A DNA stretch of 54,240 bases from Motiliproteus sp963974645 (GTDB lineage Bacteria > Pseudomonadota > Gammaproteobacteria > Pseudomonadales > Balneatricaceae). Under the pieces are notes generated by a model. It worked only from the letters and a program-made list of their open reading frames with translations, did no database searches and had not been told where the DNA came from. Where the stretch lies: contig CAXBEA010000011.1 in the NCBI GenBank assembly GCA_963974645.1, positions 1 to 54,240 of the forward strand. The letters run 5' to 3'. The position numbers were made by a program, and so were the translations under genes. Below are positions 45,853-54,124 of the stretch, one piece after another (position 1 is the stretch's first letter; every line of letters starts with the position of its first letter).

Positions 45853-46752
45853 CTATTTCTTAGCGGCGCAAGGGTTTTTAGCGGCGCAGGGGTTCTTGGC
45901 TGCACAGGGGTTCTTAGCGGCACAAGGGTTCTTGGCTGCACAGGGGTTCTTGGCTGCGCAAGGGTTCTTGGCGGCACAGGGGTTTTTGGCTGCGCAAGGG
46001 TTCTTGGCGGCGCAAGGGTTTTTGGCTGCGCAAGGGTTTTTAGCGGCGCAGGGGTTCTTGGCAGCACAGGGATTCATCGCCATCATGCTGAACTGCTTTT
46101 GAGCCTGCTTCGAGTACTCGGTCAATGCTGCAAGCTCCCTGGAGTCCCAGGCTAGAGGCTCTGCAGCAAAGGGGACGGTGATGCAAAGCTGGACCATCTC
46201 TTCCAGCTGAATGCTTTCCAGGCCAGCCTGATCAGCAGCCATATCAACGCGGTGAGGGTAGGCTTGGGTGAAGCTAGGTTTGAATGCCATGCCGTTAGCG
46301 TGGCAGCTATCACAGGTTAAACCGTTGCTGCTTAGCTTGTTGCTCTTCCATAGCTTGGCGCCATAGGCAGCGAGATCGGCCTGGCTTCCCGAGTACATCT
46401 TGCTTCCAAGAGGGCGAGTGATCTTCTTGGCGACCTGTGCAGCGGCTGCGCAAGGGTTTTTAGCGGCGCAGGGATTCTTGGCTGCACAAGGGTTCTTAGC
46501 AGCGCAGGGGTTCTTGGCTGCACAAGGGTTTTTAGCAGCGCAGGGGTTCTTGGCGGCGCAGTGATTCTTGGCTGCACAGGGGTTTCTAGCAGCGCAGGGA
46601 TTCTTTGCAGCACAAGGGTTCATGGCAGTACAAGGATTTCTAGCGGCGCAGGGATTGCTGGCAGAATAGGCATTGCCTTGCCAGGCCAATAGGCTGGAAG
46701 CGATGGCGAGTGATAAGCCGAGACGTTTCATATTGGGAATTGTAGATGTCAT
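45853..46752 (-). CDS. Exported monoheme cytochrome c with two Cys-rich NPCAAK hexapeptide arms
   Basis: This 299-residue protein has a signal peptide (residues about 1-31). An N-terminal arm of twelve hexapeptides (33-104) is mostly NPCAAK, with variants NPCAAR, NPCTAM, NHCAAK and NPCAAA. A cytochrome c-like domain (about 105-226) has one heme motif, CDSCH at 147-151, followed by MAFKPSF and an extra Cys190. A C-terminal arm of twelve perfect NPCAAK units (227-298) ends the protein. It has about 27 cysteines, 24 of them at a strict six-residue period. The heme marks it as periplasmic. The arms could bind a metal or mediate self-assembly; no function is established. A good AAGGAAAG site precedes ATG 46752. 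It heads the cytochrome set, 11 bp before the next gene. Confidence 0.85.
   Translation of the reverse strand: MTSTIPNMKRLGLSLAIASSLLAWQGNAYSASNPCAARNPCTAMNPCAAKNPCAARNPCAAKNHCAAKNPCAAKNPCAAKNPCAAKNPCAAKNPCAAKNPCAAAAQVAKKITRPLGSKMYSGSQADLAAYGAKLWKSNKLSSNGLTCDSCHANGMAFKPSFTQAYPHRVDMAADQAGLESIQLEEMVQLCITVPFAAEPLAWDSRELAALTEYSKQAQKQFSMMAMNPCAAKNPCAAKNPCAAKNPCAAKNPCAAKNPCAAKNPCAAKNPCAAKNPCAAKNPCAAKNPCAAKNPCAAKK
45859..46074 (-). repeat. 18-bp coding repeat, twelve units (C-terminal NPCAAK arm)
   Basis: Twelve tandem 18-bp units encode NPCAAK without a protein-level change. Codons vary between units (alanine GCC/GCA/GCT, lysine AAG/AAA, cysteine fixed TGC or TGT), so the amino-acid pattern is better conserved than the DNA. 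Confidence 0.9.
46441..46656 (-). repeat. 18-bp coding repeat, twelve units (N-terminal NPCAAK arm)
   Basis: Twelve tandem 18-bp units, with more protein variation at the N-terminal end (NPCAAR, NPCTAM, NHCAAK). The cysteine and its spacing are kept in every unit. Confidence 0.9.
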
Positions 46753-47093
46753 TGTGCTTTCCTTTTATTTTTAATCAAAACGATAAACAGGCCATTTAAT
46801 AGCGCTTCTGTGAATACTAGATGCAATAGGGATTCGGTTGTTACATGCGAAATGTCATTAGTTTGTAAAAGACAATAGGTGCGTTTGGCTGTGGGCGTTT
46901 GAGGTCTGGCTTTGGCTGCGAGAAATTTCCAGAGTCAGCTGTATGCGGAAGGGCTTATGGCGAACTCGGCTAGTTCCAAGTCGTTGTTTATCTATGATAG
47001 GATGTCCGGCAATTTGGAATAGATAGATAAAATGCAGGGCAGCTCCGTTTTTAGGATGTTAGGCCTGTCTTTTTCAACCTTAGAAAGGAAGTA
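46753..47093. other. Divergent regulatory region between the cytochrome set and the giant lipoprotein
   Basis: 341 bp with no ORF of note, A/T-richer than its surroundings. It must hold the promoters for both directions. On the minus strand TTTACA with an 18-bp spacer to TGTAAC (46825-46860 area) is a possible but weak match. On the plus strand TATGAT (46993-46998) lacks a -35. No clear operator or FNR box was seen. Confidence 0.4.
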
Positions 47094-50000
47094 ATGATGG
47101 GTCGGGTTCTATCGAGGCTTGTGTTTCTGGTTTTGACTGCGCTTCTGTTGACCGCTTGCGGTGGCGGAACTGGCGATACTTCTACTAGTACGACGGGAAC
47201 TGGAACAGGAACAGGAACAGGAACAGGAACTGGAACCCAGCGGGTCGGATCGATAGAGCTATTTACCGGTAGTAGTAGTCTGACTGCGAATGGCACCGTA
47301 TCAACTGTTCTTCGTGCTACCGTTGTCGATACCACCAGTGCTGTTGTCTCTGGCTTGACAGTTACCTTTACCACTACTCTAGGAACGCTATCGGGTACTT
47401 CTGCTGTAACGGGTAGCGATGGTGTTGCAGAAGTTACTCTGGTGAGTTCTTCTGTAATAGGTTCGGCAGCTGTGCAGGCTAGCGCGGGTGGCGTTTTGTC
47501 TACCACACAAAAGATTACAATGCTCGCCGGCGCACCCAGTAGCGTAGAGGTCTCAGCAGCCCCTTCTACCATCCGACCTACAGATTCAACGAGTGTTACT
47601 GCCACAGTTGAAGATGGCAACGGTAATCGCGTTGCCGATGCTCATCTGACGTATTCCATTGCAACCAATGCAAGTGGTGGAGATCTGGCTGTCCTAGAAG
47701 CCACAACGAACGTCAACGGACAAGCCAGTCTCAGTTATCTAACAGGTGCGGCTACTGGAACTGATACGCTAAAAGTAACAGCGGATAATGCAGTATCAGG
47801 AACCGGCAATGTCGTTGTCAGTGCGTCTGCTGTGGTTGTTAACTCGATCAGTTTAGTCAGGGGAGCAGCGTCTATAGTTGCTGATGGGGTTTCGCAAACA
47901 ACTGTTCGGGCTATCGTATTAGATACGGCTGGAAATCCAGCAGCTTCCCTTCCTGTTGATTTTGTAACCACTCTTGGCTCGTTACCTGCTTCTGCAACTA
48001 CAAATGCAAGCGGCGTTGCTGAAGTAACTCTAACCAGTGTTACAACGGCTGGTGTTGCTAATATCACTGCTACAGCCAGTGGGTTCTCTGTTACTCAAAA
48101 TATTAGTTTAATCGCAGGTGCTCCTGAGACTGTTTCAGTCACTGCGGCCCCCTCAACGATTAGCCCAGAAGGTACTACTTCGATTGTCGCGACAGTTGTA
48201 GACGTAAACGGTAACCCTGTCAGTGGTAACTCAGTTAGTTTTTCTATTGGGTCTGCAGTCAGTGGTGGAAGCTTAAGGGCGCTGGTTGCTATCACTAACG
48301 CGAATGGCGAGGCGATTGTGTCCTATGTGGCTGGCTCTGCAACTGGAACAGATATTATCCAAGCGCAAACTTCCAACGTCAAAATAGGCACTGTTAACGT
48401 AGTTGTTAGTTCCTCCTCGGTTATCGTTCAATCTATTAGTGTTTTGACGGGAGCCACAGCAATTACCGCTGATGGCGTCGATTCGGTTTTGGTCCGTGCC
48501 GTCGTTCTTGATTCCTCGGGGGCAGTCGTCCCCTCTATTGCAGTCGACTTCACGACCTCGTTAGGATCATTTACCCCTGCAGGTTCTGTGACAACAAATA
48601 GTAACGGCATAGCTGAGGTGACTTTGACTAGCGGCACCTTGGTGGGTGTTGCAGATATCACAGCCTCGGCTAGCGGCTTTAGCAAGAGCACCAGCGTGAC
48701 TTTTGTCGCGGGGGTGCCCACGGGCGTATCTATCAATGCTGCTCCTGCTACCGTCAGTCCTGACGGTAGCACCACGCTAACAGCGACTGTGCTAGATACG
48801 AACTCTAATCCAGTCAGTGGCAATGGGGTCACGTTTTCAATATTGACGAATAATAGCGGAGGGGCACTAGGGACTCTGACGGCTACGACAAACGCTAACG
48901 GTAAGGCGAGAGTTGTTTATACTGCCGGATCCGCGACAGGTACTGATACCTTGGTTGTTTCAACCAGCAATGCTGTATCAGCAACGGGTGATGTTATTGT
49001 CAGCAACTCTGCGATTATTATTCAGTCTATTAGTGTTTTGACGGGTGCTAGCTCTATAGTGGCGAACGGTACCGACCAGGTACTGGTTCGCGCCACAGTC
49101 TTGGATACTGCCGGTGATCCTGCATCAGCCGTCCCAGTAGTCTTTTCCACATCCTTAGGTTCAATCGTTGGCGCAGCTAATACTGATGGCAACGGTATTG
49201 CAGAGGTATTGCTGACCAGTGCGACGAGCGCAGGGCAGGCAACCGTTACTGCCACCGCTAGCGGTTTCTCAAACAATGCAAACGTTAGCTTCGTTGCCGG
49301 AGCGGCAGCTGCCGCGACCGTAACCGCAGCGCCGAGCACGATTCTGCCGAACGGCACCACCAGCGTGACCGCTACTATTGTGGATACGAACAGCAACCCG
49401 GTCGCTAACGAGACCGTGACCTTCGCCATAGCGACCAACAACAGCGGCGGTTCATTGGCCTCCTTGACCGGAACAACCAATGCGAGCGGTCAAGTAACCG
49501 TGGGCTATACCGCAGGCGGCGCGACCAGCAGTGTTATCGACACCCTAAGTGTAACGACCGCCAATGGCACTACGGCGAACGGCACCGTTACCGTCAACCC
49601 CGGTGCAGTGGTTATCGGCAGTGTCTCGCTGACCTCCGGATCCGTCAGTATCGTTGCCAATGCAAGCACGACAACGATTCGAGCCACCGTGCTTGATACA
49701 AGCGGTAATGCCGCACCCGGGGTGACTGTTGCGTTCACAACCACACTCGGTGGCGTGACCGCGAGTGTCGTCACCGACAGCAGCGGTATTGCAGAAGCAA
49801 CACTGACCAGCGGTGCAGTCGCCGGTAGTGCCAGTATCACAGCCACAGCGAGCGGGTTCTCGGCTAGCACCAGCGTGACCTTTGCAGCCGGTGTCCCGGT
49901 GACAGCGAGCGTAACCGCAGCGCCGAGCACGATTCTGCCAAACGGCACCACCAGCGTGACCGCGACGATTGTGGATACGAACAGCAACCCGGTCGCCAAT

Positions 50001-53000
50001 GAGACCGTGACCTTCGCCATAGCGACCAACAACAGCGGCGGTTCATTGGCCTCCTTGACCGGAACAACCAATGCGAGCGGTCAAGTAACCGTGGGCTATA
50101 CCGCAGGCGGCGCGACCAGCAGTGTTATCGACACCCTAAGTGTAACGACCGCCAATGGCACTACGGCGAACGGCACCGTTACCGTCAACCCCGGTGCAGT
50201 GGTTATCGGCAGTGTCTCGCTGACCTCCGGATCCGTCAGTATCGTTGCCAATGCAAGCACGACAACGATTCGAGCCACCGTGCTTGATACAAGCGGTAAT
50301 GCCGCACCCGGGGTGACTGTTGCGTTCACAACCACACTCGGTGGCGTGACCGCGAGTGTCGTCACCGACAGCAGCGGTATTGCAGAAGCAACACTGACCA
50401 GCGGTGCAGTCGCCGGTAGTGCCAGTATCACAGCCACAGCGAGCGGGTTCTCGGCTAGCACCAGCGTGACCTTTGCAGCCGGTGTCCCGGTGACAGCGAG
50501 CGTAACCGCAGCGCCGAGCACGATTCTGCCAAACGGCACCACCAGCGTGACCGCGACGATTGTGGATACGAACAGCAACCCGGTCGCCAATGAGACCGTG
50601 ACCTTCGCCATAGCGACCAATAATAGCGGCGGTTCACTGGTCTCCTTGACTGGAACAACCAATGCGAGCGGTCAAGTGACCGTGGGCTATACCGCAGGGG
50701 CAGTGACAGCTGTTACCGATATCATCCGCGCCACAACAGCAAATACGACGACTGATACTGTCAATGTTGTTGTTTCTACCGGACAGGTGTCTGTTGGCGG
50801 GGTCAGCCTGTTTACCGGTGCAACTGAACTTGAAGCGGACGGCTCTTCGGCGATTGTTGTTCGGGCTACTGTTACAGATACCGATGGCCAGACCGTCGCT
50901 GGCAAAAGCGTGACCTTCGTCACTAGCGCGGGCTCGTTCACCACCGCCAACCCGGTTACGACCGATAACTTTGGTGAAGCCGAAATCACGTTACAATCTT
51001 CGGCTAACCTAGGCGCAGCAGTAATCACTGCAAACAGCGAAGGTGTAGCGGCATCTGCGGTTACTGTCCAATTTGTGGCCGGTGATGCGGCAACAGCGAC
51101 GCTGACGGCCTCACCAGCTAGCGTCGCTCTGAACGGACAGACAGCGTTGCTGGCCACCATCGTCGATGGTAACGGGCATGCTGTTGCTAATCAGTCGGTT
51201 ACGTTTGCAATTGATGTAAATAATACCTCTGGTCAGCTAAGTAGCACCGCCAGTACTACTGATAGTGATGGTCGGGCGACAGTTCTATATACCGCAGGCC
51301 CTGTTGCGGGTAGTGACACGTTGAGCGTGATAACTGCTAATAGCACGACGATTACTGTTGTGGTTGCCGCCTCAGCCAGTAATGCAGTTTTAGGTAGTCT
51401 CAGTTTTGTAGAGGTAGGTGGCAGCGGTTCAGTCGTCGCGGATGGTGCCGCATCCACGTTGCTTCGTCTTACGCTATTGGATGCTGGTAGCTTGCCGATT
51501 CAAGGTGCTTCCGTATCTATTACTACGACTGCAGGAGATCTAGACAATGTTACTGTTGGGACTCAGAGTAGCATTAACGTTACAACTGACGTGAATGGCG
51601 AAGGTGAATTTGAGCTTGTCTCTAGCGCCAATCTCGAGACTGCAAGTGTGATTGCCTCTGTTGGCGGATTGAGCCAAACCCTCGCCATAAGTTTCGTCGC
51701 GGGTCCAGCTGATGCAGCCAATTCCAGTATTACTGCAGCCCCTAGTACGCTACCTGCTGATGGCACATCCACCACCACGGTGACTGTCGTACTTGTCGAT
51801 GCTGATAGCCACTTGGTTGCCGACGGGACTAGCGTAACACTGCAAAGCACTGCTGGAACTATTGGTACCAATGTTCAGACCACATCGAACGGTCGTGCGA
51901 CATTCACGATTACATCCCCGAGTAGCGCGGCGGTCGGAACATTGAATATCTCAGAACTTAGCGGTTTGACTGCAACGATCACGTTTGGCGCAACAGCTGA
52001 TGGTACACCGGCAAACATTCTGACCAGTGTGGCAAATCCGGAGTTGTCGGTAGCGGGGGTGGGTCAGGCTGAAAATACCCAAGTATCGATCACGGTGCTG
52101 CAGACCGACGGTTCGCCGATTGACGAGACTCTATGGGGTAGTAACAACACTCTGCGTGTTTCGTTTGTATCCAAGCCGAACGGTGGTGAGAGAATTTCGG
52201 GTGTGAATAATACGGGTTCTGTTAGTAGCACGACAACAATCGACTTACTAACCAGTAATGGCTCAGCACAGTTTAACGTCCAATCGGGTAGTCTGCCGGG
52301 TGTGGTCGAGCTGCGTATCGAAGCGTTGGATACAGATGGATTAACGCTGACAGGCGTGGCAGCGATTGTGCCGCAAATTTCCATTGCTTCCGGGCCAGCG
52401 CATACCATTTTCCTGACAGGCCCTATTACCAATGCAATCAATGACCTGAATGATACAAGTATTCCGGATGCCCAGCGTGCTCCTGGATTCTATCGTCGAA
52501 TTGCGGCGGCGTCGGTTACAGACCAATTTGGTAATGCAGTGGCGAACGGAACGACTATTAATTTCGGTATGTTGGATACGGTCATAGCACAGAATGCGGA
52601 CGGTGTTATAGCCGGGACAACAAACTTCAGCAGTGCCGACCCGCAGGATGGAGACGGTACGAGCGTAGATTTTAATACCACGGCCCAGGTGATTAGAAAT
52701 AGTGCCCTTCGAGGTATTGAGGAAAATGACCGTGTTCTCATTGTGAATGCACAGTCAGAGGATAAGTCTCGTTTTGTGTCGACGGTTCTCGATGCCAACA
52801 ACATCGACGTGCAGACTACTTATGCCGGTACTAGTACAATCCTTAATTATCGAATCGGTGCTTCAATGCTGGGTGGCTTTGTCTCGGGCTTTAATTCCGA
52901 TGGCCTCCTCACAAAGGGAACCGGAACCACTGTCGATGGTGTTGCTCAGTTCCGCATTACCTACCCCACAGCAGCAATCAACACTGGTGTTGCGCCCCTG

Positions 53001-53414
53001 CGGGATACGCGTGCATTGCCGCTAGGTAGCGCTCAAGTATGGATTGTCGCTTCAAGCAATGACAGGAAAGCGACCACCGTTTCTAATGAGTTCGCATGGG
53101 TCGGTATAGCTCCAGCGTCCTTGACCGGATGTGGCTGTGCAACCTTGGCGTTGGCAGCGGGTTCCTCGACAACAGTTACCTTTACATTACAGGATGCGAA
53201 TTCAGTACCTTTGCCGTTTTTCAACGTCTCATCTAACACTAGCGCGGGTGATTTTGGTTTGACAGTTGTCTTCCCAGACAACACCTATACGGATGCAAAT
53301 GGGCGGGTGAGGATCACTGTAACGGTTCCTGTTGGACAGCCATCTACTGAAACCAGTACGTTGAATGTCACAGCAGCGGGGGCATCTAGTTCGATTGTTG
53401 TTACAGTTCAGTAA
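47094..53414 (+). CDS. Giant Ig-like-repeat lipoprotein (Big_1/invasin-type adhesin)
   Basis: This 2106-residue predicted surface lipoprotein has a signal sequence with lipobox LTAC (Cys22), then a Thr/Gly linker and about eight two-domain modules of roughly 200 residues. Each module pairs an A domain, opening like SISVLTGASSIVANG and ending ITATASGF, with a B domain opening TAAPSTILPNGTTS. The V/T-rich strands with a DTxGNP-type turn fit bacterial Ig-like Big_1 domains of the invasin/intimin type. Residues from about 1640 onward are a less repetitive region ending in further Ig-like strands. No autotransporter barrel or LPXTG is present. Adhesion or biofilm function is inferred from the family. 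ATG 47094 has AGGAAG upstream; ATG 47097 is equally possible. Confidence 0.85.
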   Translation: MMGRVLSRLVFLVLTALLLTACGGGTGDTSTSTTGTGTGTGTGTGTGTQRVGSIELFTGSSSLTANGTVSTVLRATVVDTTSAVVSGLTVTFTTTLGTLSGTSAVTGSDGVAEVTLVSSSVIGSAAVQASAGGVLSTTQKITMLAGAPSSVEVSAAPSTIRPTDSTSVTATVEDGNGNRVADAHLTYSIATNASGGDLAVLEATTNVNGQASLSYLTGAATGTDTLKVTADNAVSGTGNVVVSASAVVVNSISLVRGAASIVADGVSQTTVRAIVLDTAGNPAASLPVDFVTTLGSLPASATTNASGVAEVTLTSVTTAGVANITATASGFSVTQNISLIAGAPETVSVTAAPSTISPEGTTSIVATVVDVNGNPVSGNSVSFSIGSAVSGGSLRALVAITNANGEAIVSYVAGSATGTDIIQAQTSNVKIGTVNVVVSSSSVIVQSISVLTGATAITADGVDSVLVRAVVLDSSGAVVPSIAVDFTTSLGSFTPAGSVTTNSNGIAEVTLTSGTLVGVADITASASGFSKSTSVTFVAGVPTGVSINAAPATVSPDGSTTLTATVLDTNSNPVSGNGVTFSILTNNSGGALGTLTATTNANGKARVVYTAGSATGTDTLVVSTSNAVSATGDVIVSNSAIIIQSISVLTGASSIVANGTDQVLVRATVLDTAGDPASAVPVVFSTSLGSIVGAANTDGNGIAEVLLTSATSAGQATVTATASGFSNNANVSFVAGAAAAATVTAAPSTILPNGTTSVTATIVDTNSNPVANETVTFAIATNNSGGSLASLTGTTNASGQVTVGYTAGGATSSVIDTLSVTTANGTTANGTVTVNPGAVVIGSVSLTSGSVSIVANASTTTIRATVLDTSGNAAPGVTVAFTTTLGGVTASVVTDSSGIAEATLTSGAVAGSASITATASGFSASTSVTFAAGVPVTASVTAAPSTILPNGTTSVTATIVDTNSNPVANETVTFAIATNNSGGSLASLTGTTNASGQVTVGYTAGGATSSVIDTLSVTTANGTTANGTVTVNPGAVVIGSVSLTSGSVSIVANASTTTIRATVLDTSGNAAPGVTVAFTTTLGGVTASVVTDSSGIAEATLTSGAVAGSASITATASGFSASTSVTFAAGVPVTASVTAAPSTILPNGTTSVTATIVDTNSNPVANETVTFAIATNNSGGSLVSLTGTTNASGQVTVGYTAGAVTAVTDIIRATTANTTTDTVNVVVSTGQVSVGGVSLFTGATELEADGSSAIVVRATVTDTDGQTVAGKSVTFVTSAGSFTTANPVTTDNFGEAEITLQSSANLGAAVITANSEGVAASAVTVQFVAGDAATATLTASPASVALNGQTALLATIVDGNGHAVANQSVTFAIDVNNTSGQLSSTASTTDSDGRATVLYTAGPVAGSDTLSVITANSTTITVVVAASASNAVLGSLSFVEVGGSGSVVADGAASTLLRLTLLDAGSLPIQGASVSITTTAGDLDNVTVGTQSSINVTTDVNGEGEFELVSSANLETASVIASVGGLSQTLAISFVAGPADAANSSITAAPSTLPADGTSTTTVTVVLVDADSHLVADGTSVTLQSTAGTIGTNVQTTSNGRATFTITSPSSAAVGTLNISELSGLTATITFGATADGTPANILTSVANPELSVAGVGQAENTQVSITVLQTDGSPIDETLWGSNNTLRVSFVSKPNGGERISGVNNTGSVSSTTTIDLLTSNGSAQFNVQSGSLPGVVELRIEALDTDGLTLTGVAAIVPQISIASGPAHTIFLTGPITNAINDLNDTSIPDAQRAPGFYRRIAAASVTDQFGNAVANGTTINFGMLDTVIAQNADGVIAGTTNFSSADPQDGDGTSVDFNTTAQVIRNSALRGIEENDRVLIVNAQSEDKSRFVSTVLDANNIDVQTTYAGTSTILNYRIGASMLGGFVSGFNSDGLLTKGTGTTVDGVAQFRITYPTAAINTGVAPLRDTRALPLGSAQVWIVASSNDRKATTVSNEFAWVGIAPASLTGCGCATLALAAGSSTTVTFTLQDANSVPLPFFNVSSNTSAGDFGLTVVFPDNTYTDANGRVRITVTVPVGQPSTETSTLNVTAAGASSSIVVTVQ
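47196..47237 (+). repeat. Hexanucleotide repeat GGAACN, seven units
   Basis: Seven tandem units (GGAACT, GGAACA x4, GGAACT, GGAACC) encode a Gly-Thr linker directly after the lipoprotein cysteine region. Gain or loss of units keeps the frame, so it would change tether length, not switch expression. Confidence 0.9.
49321..50697 (+). repeat. 591-bp near-perfect tandem repeat (2.3 copies)
   Basis: Copies begin at 49321, 49912 and 50503, a period of exactly 591 bp (197 residues, one A-B module pair). The third copy breaks off near 50697. The first two encode almost identical protein and differ at a handful of silent bases near the start of the unit (for example GCCGAAC versus GCCAAAC). This shows very recent duplication or ongoing recombination. 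Confidence 0.95.
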
Positions 53415-53424
53415 TCCTTGAATA

Positions 53425-53463
53425 CAAGCCCTTCTGCTAAAATAGAGCGCAGAGGGGCTTGTC
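53425..53463 (+). terminator. Hairpin after the giant lipoprotein gene
   Basis: ACAAGCCC-TTCTGC pairs with GCAGA-GGGGCTTGT around an A/T-rich loop, 10 bp after the stop. The T-run is poor (TCAGTTATTA), so termination strength is uncertain. Confidence 0.5.
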
Positions 53464-53485
53464 AGTTATTAAGTAAAGGAAGTCT

Positions 53486-54079
53486 GTGCGACATCTTATT
53501 TTGTATCTTACCGTTGTATGGGTCTTGGCCGCCTGCGCTACAACGCCCCCCACCAACATCACCAGCTCCTGTGAAATCTTCTACGACAAAGACGACTGGT
53601 ACGACGACGCCAAAGCCAGCTTCGAGAAGTGGGGGGTGCCGATTCACGTGCAGTTGGCGATCATCCATCAGGAATCCAGCTTCAAGTACGATGCCAAGCC
53701 GCCCAAGGATTACCTGCTGGGGTTTATCCCCTGGGGGCGCACGTCATCGGCTTACGGTTATGCCCAGGTCAAAGATTCCACCTGGGACTGGTATAAGCAA
53801 AAAACCGGTAACTGGGGGGCGGATCGGGATGAGTTTGCCGATGCGGTCGATTTTATCGGCTGGTACGGCAGTGTCAGTTATAAAACCCTGGGGATCAGTA
53901 AGTGGGATGCGAAGAATCAGTATCTGGCCTACCACGAGGGCCATGGCGGCTTTAAGCGTAAAACTTATAACAAAAAATCTTGGTTGATCGGGGTAGCAAA
54001 TAAGGTTGAGAGGAATGCGGCGCGCTATCGGGCGCAGTTGGGCAAATGTAAGGATAAGCTGGAGAGTAGCTGGTGGTGA
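53486..54079 (+). CDS. Lytic transglycosylase-like (SLT) lipoprotein
   Basis: This 197-residue predicted lipoprotein has lipobox LAAC (Cys17). The SLT-like core has WGVPIHVQLAIIHQESSF, where the glutamate of HQESS is in the position of the catalytic acid. SSAYGYAQVKDSTWDWY corresponds to the GLMQ-type motif, and the late LAYHEGHGGF to the substrate-groove motif. It would cleave peptidoglycan glycan strands at the outer-membrane inner face. The start is GTG 53486 with AAAGGAAG upstream; an overlapping frame beginning at 53418 has no such support. It lies 71 bp after the adhesin gene and could share its transcript. Confidence 0.8.
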   Translation: MRHLILYLTVVWVLAACATTPPTNITSSCEIFYDKDDWYDDAKASFEKWGVPIHVQLAIIHQESSFKYDAKPPKDYLLGFIPWGRTSSAYGYAQVKDSTWDWYKQKTGNWGADRDEFADAVDFIGWYGSVSYKTLGISKWDAKNQYLAYHEGHGGFKRKTYNKKSWLIGVANKVERNAARYRAQLGKCKDKLESSWW

Positions 54080-54124
54080 ACCTGGCGCTGCTGGCTAGTA
54101 AGGTTTTTTTAGGCTATGTCCCAA

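Noticed and set aside
45853..46656. Two arrays of regular 18-bp repeats that look CRISPR-like
   Set aside because: There are no spacers between the units, the period is a multiple of three within one open frame, and the units translate to a constant hexapeptide. They are coding repeats.
49505..50662. Two identical 188-codon minus-strand frames inside the giant lipoprotein gene
   Set aside because: They are antisense shadows of the 591-bp repeat; the plus-strand frame has the signal peptide, domain pattern and ribosome-binding site.
53418..53987. Overlapping plus-strand frame at the SLT gene
   Set aside because: Proline/arginine-rich without domain features or a ribosome-binding site; the frame from 53486 has a lipobox and SLT motifs.
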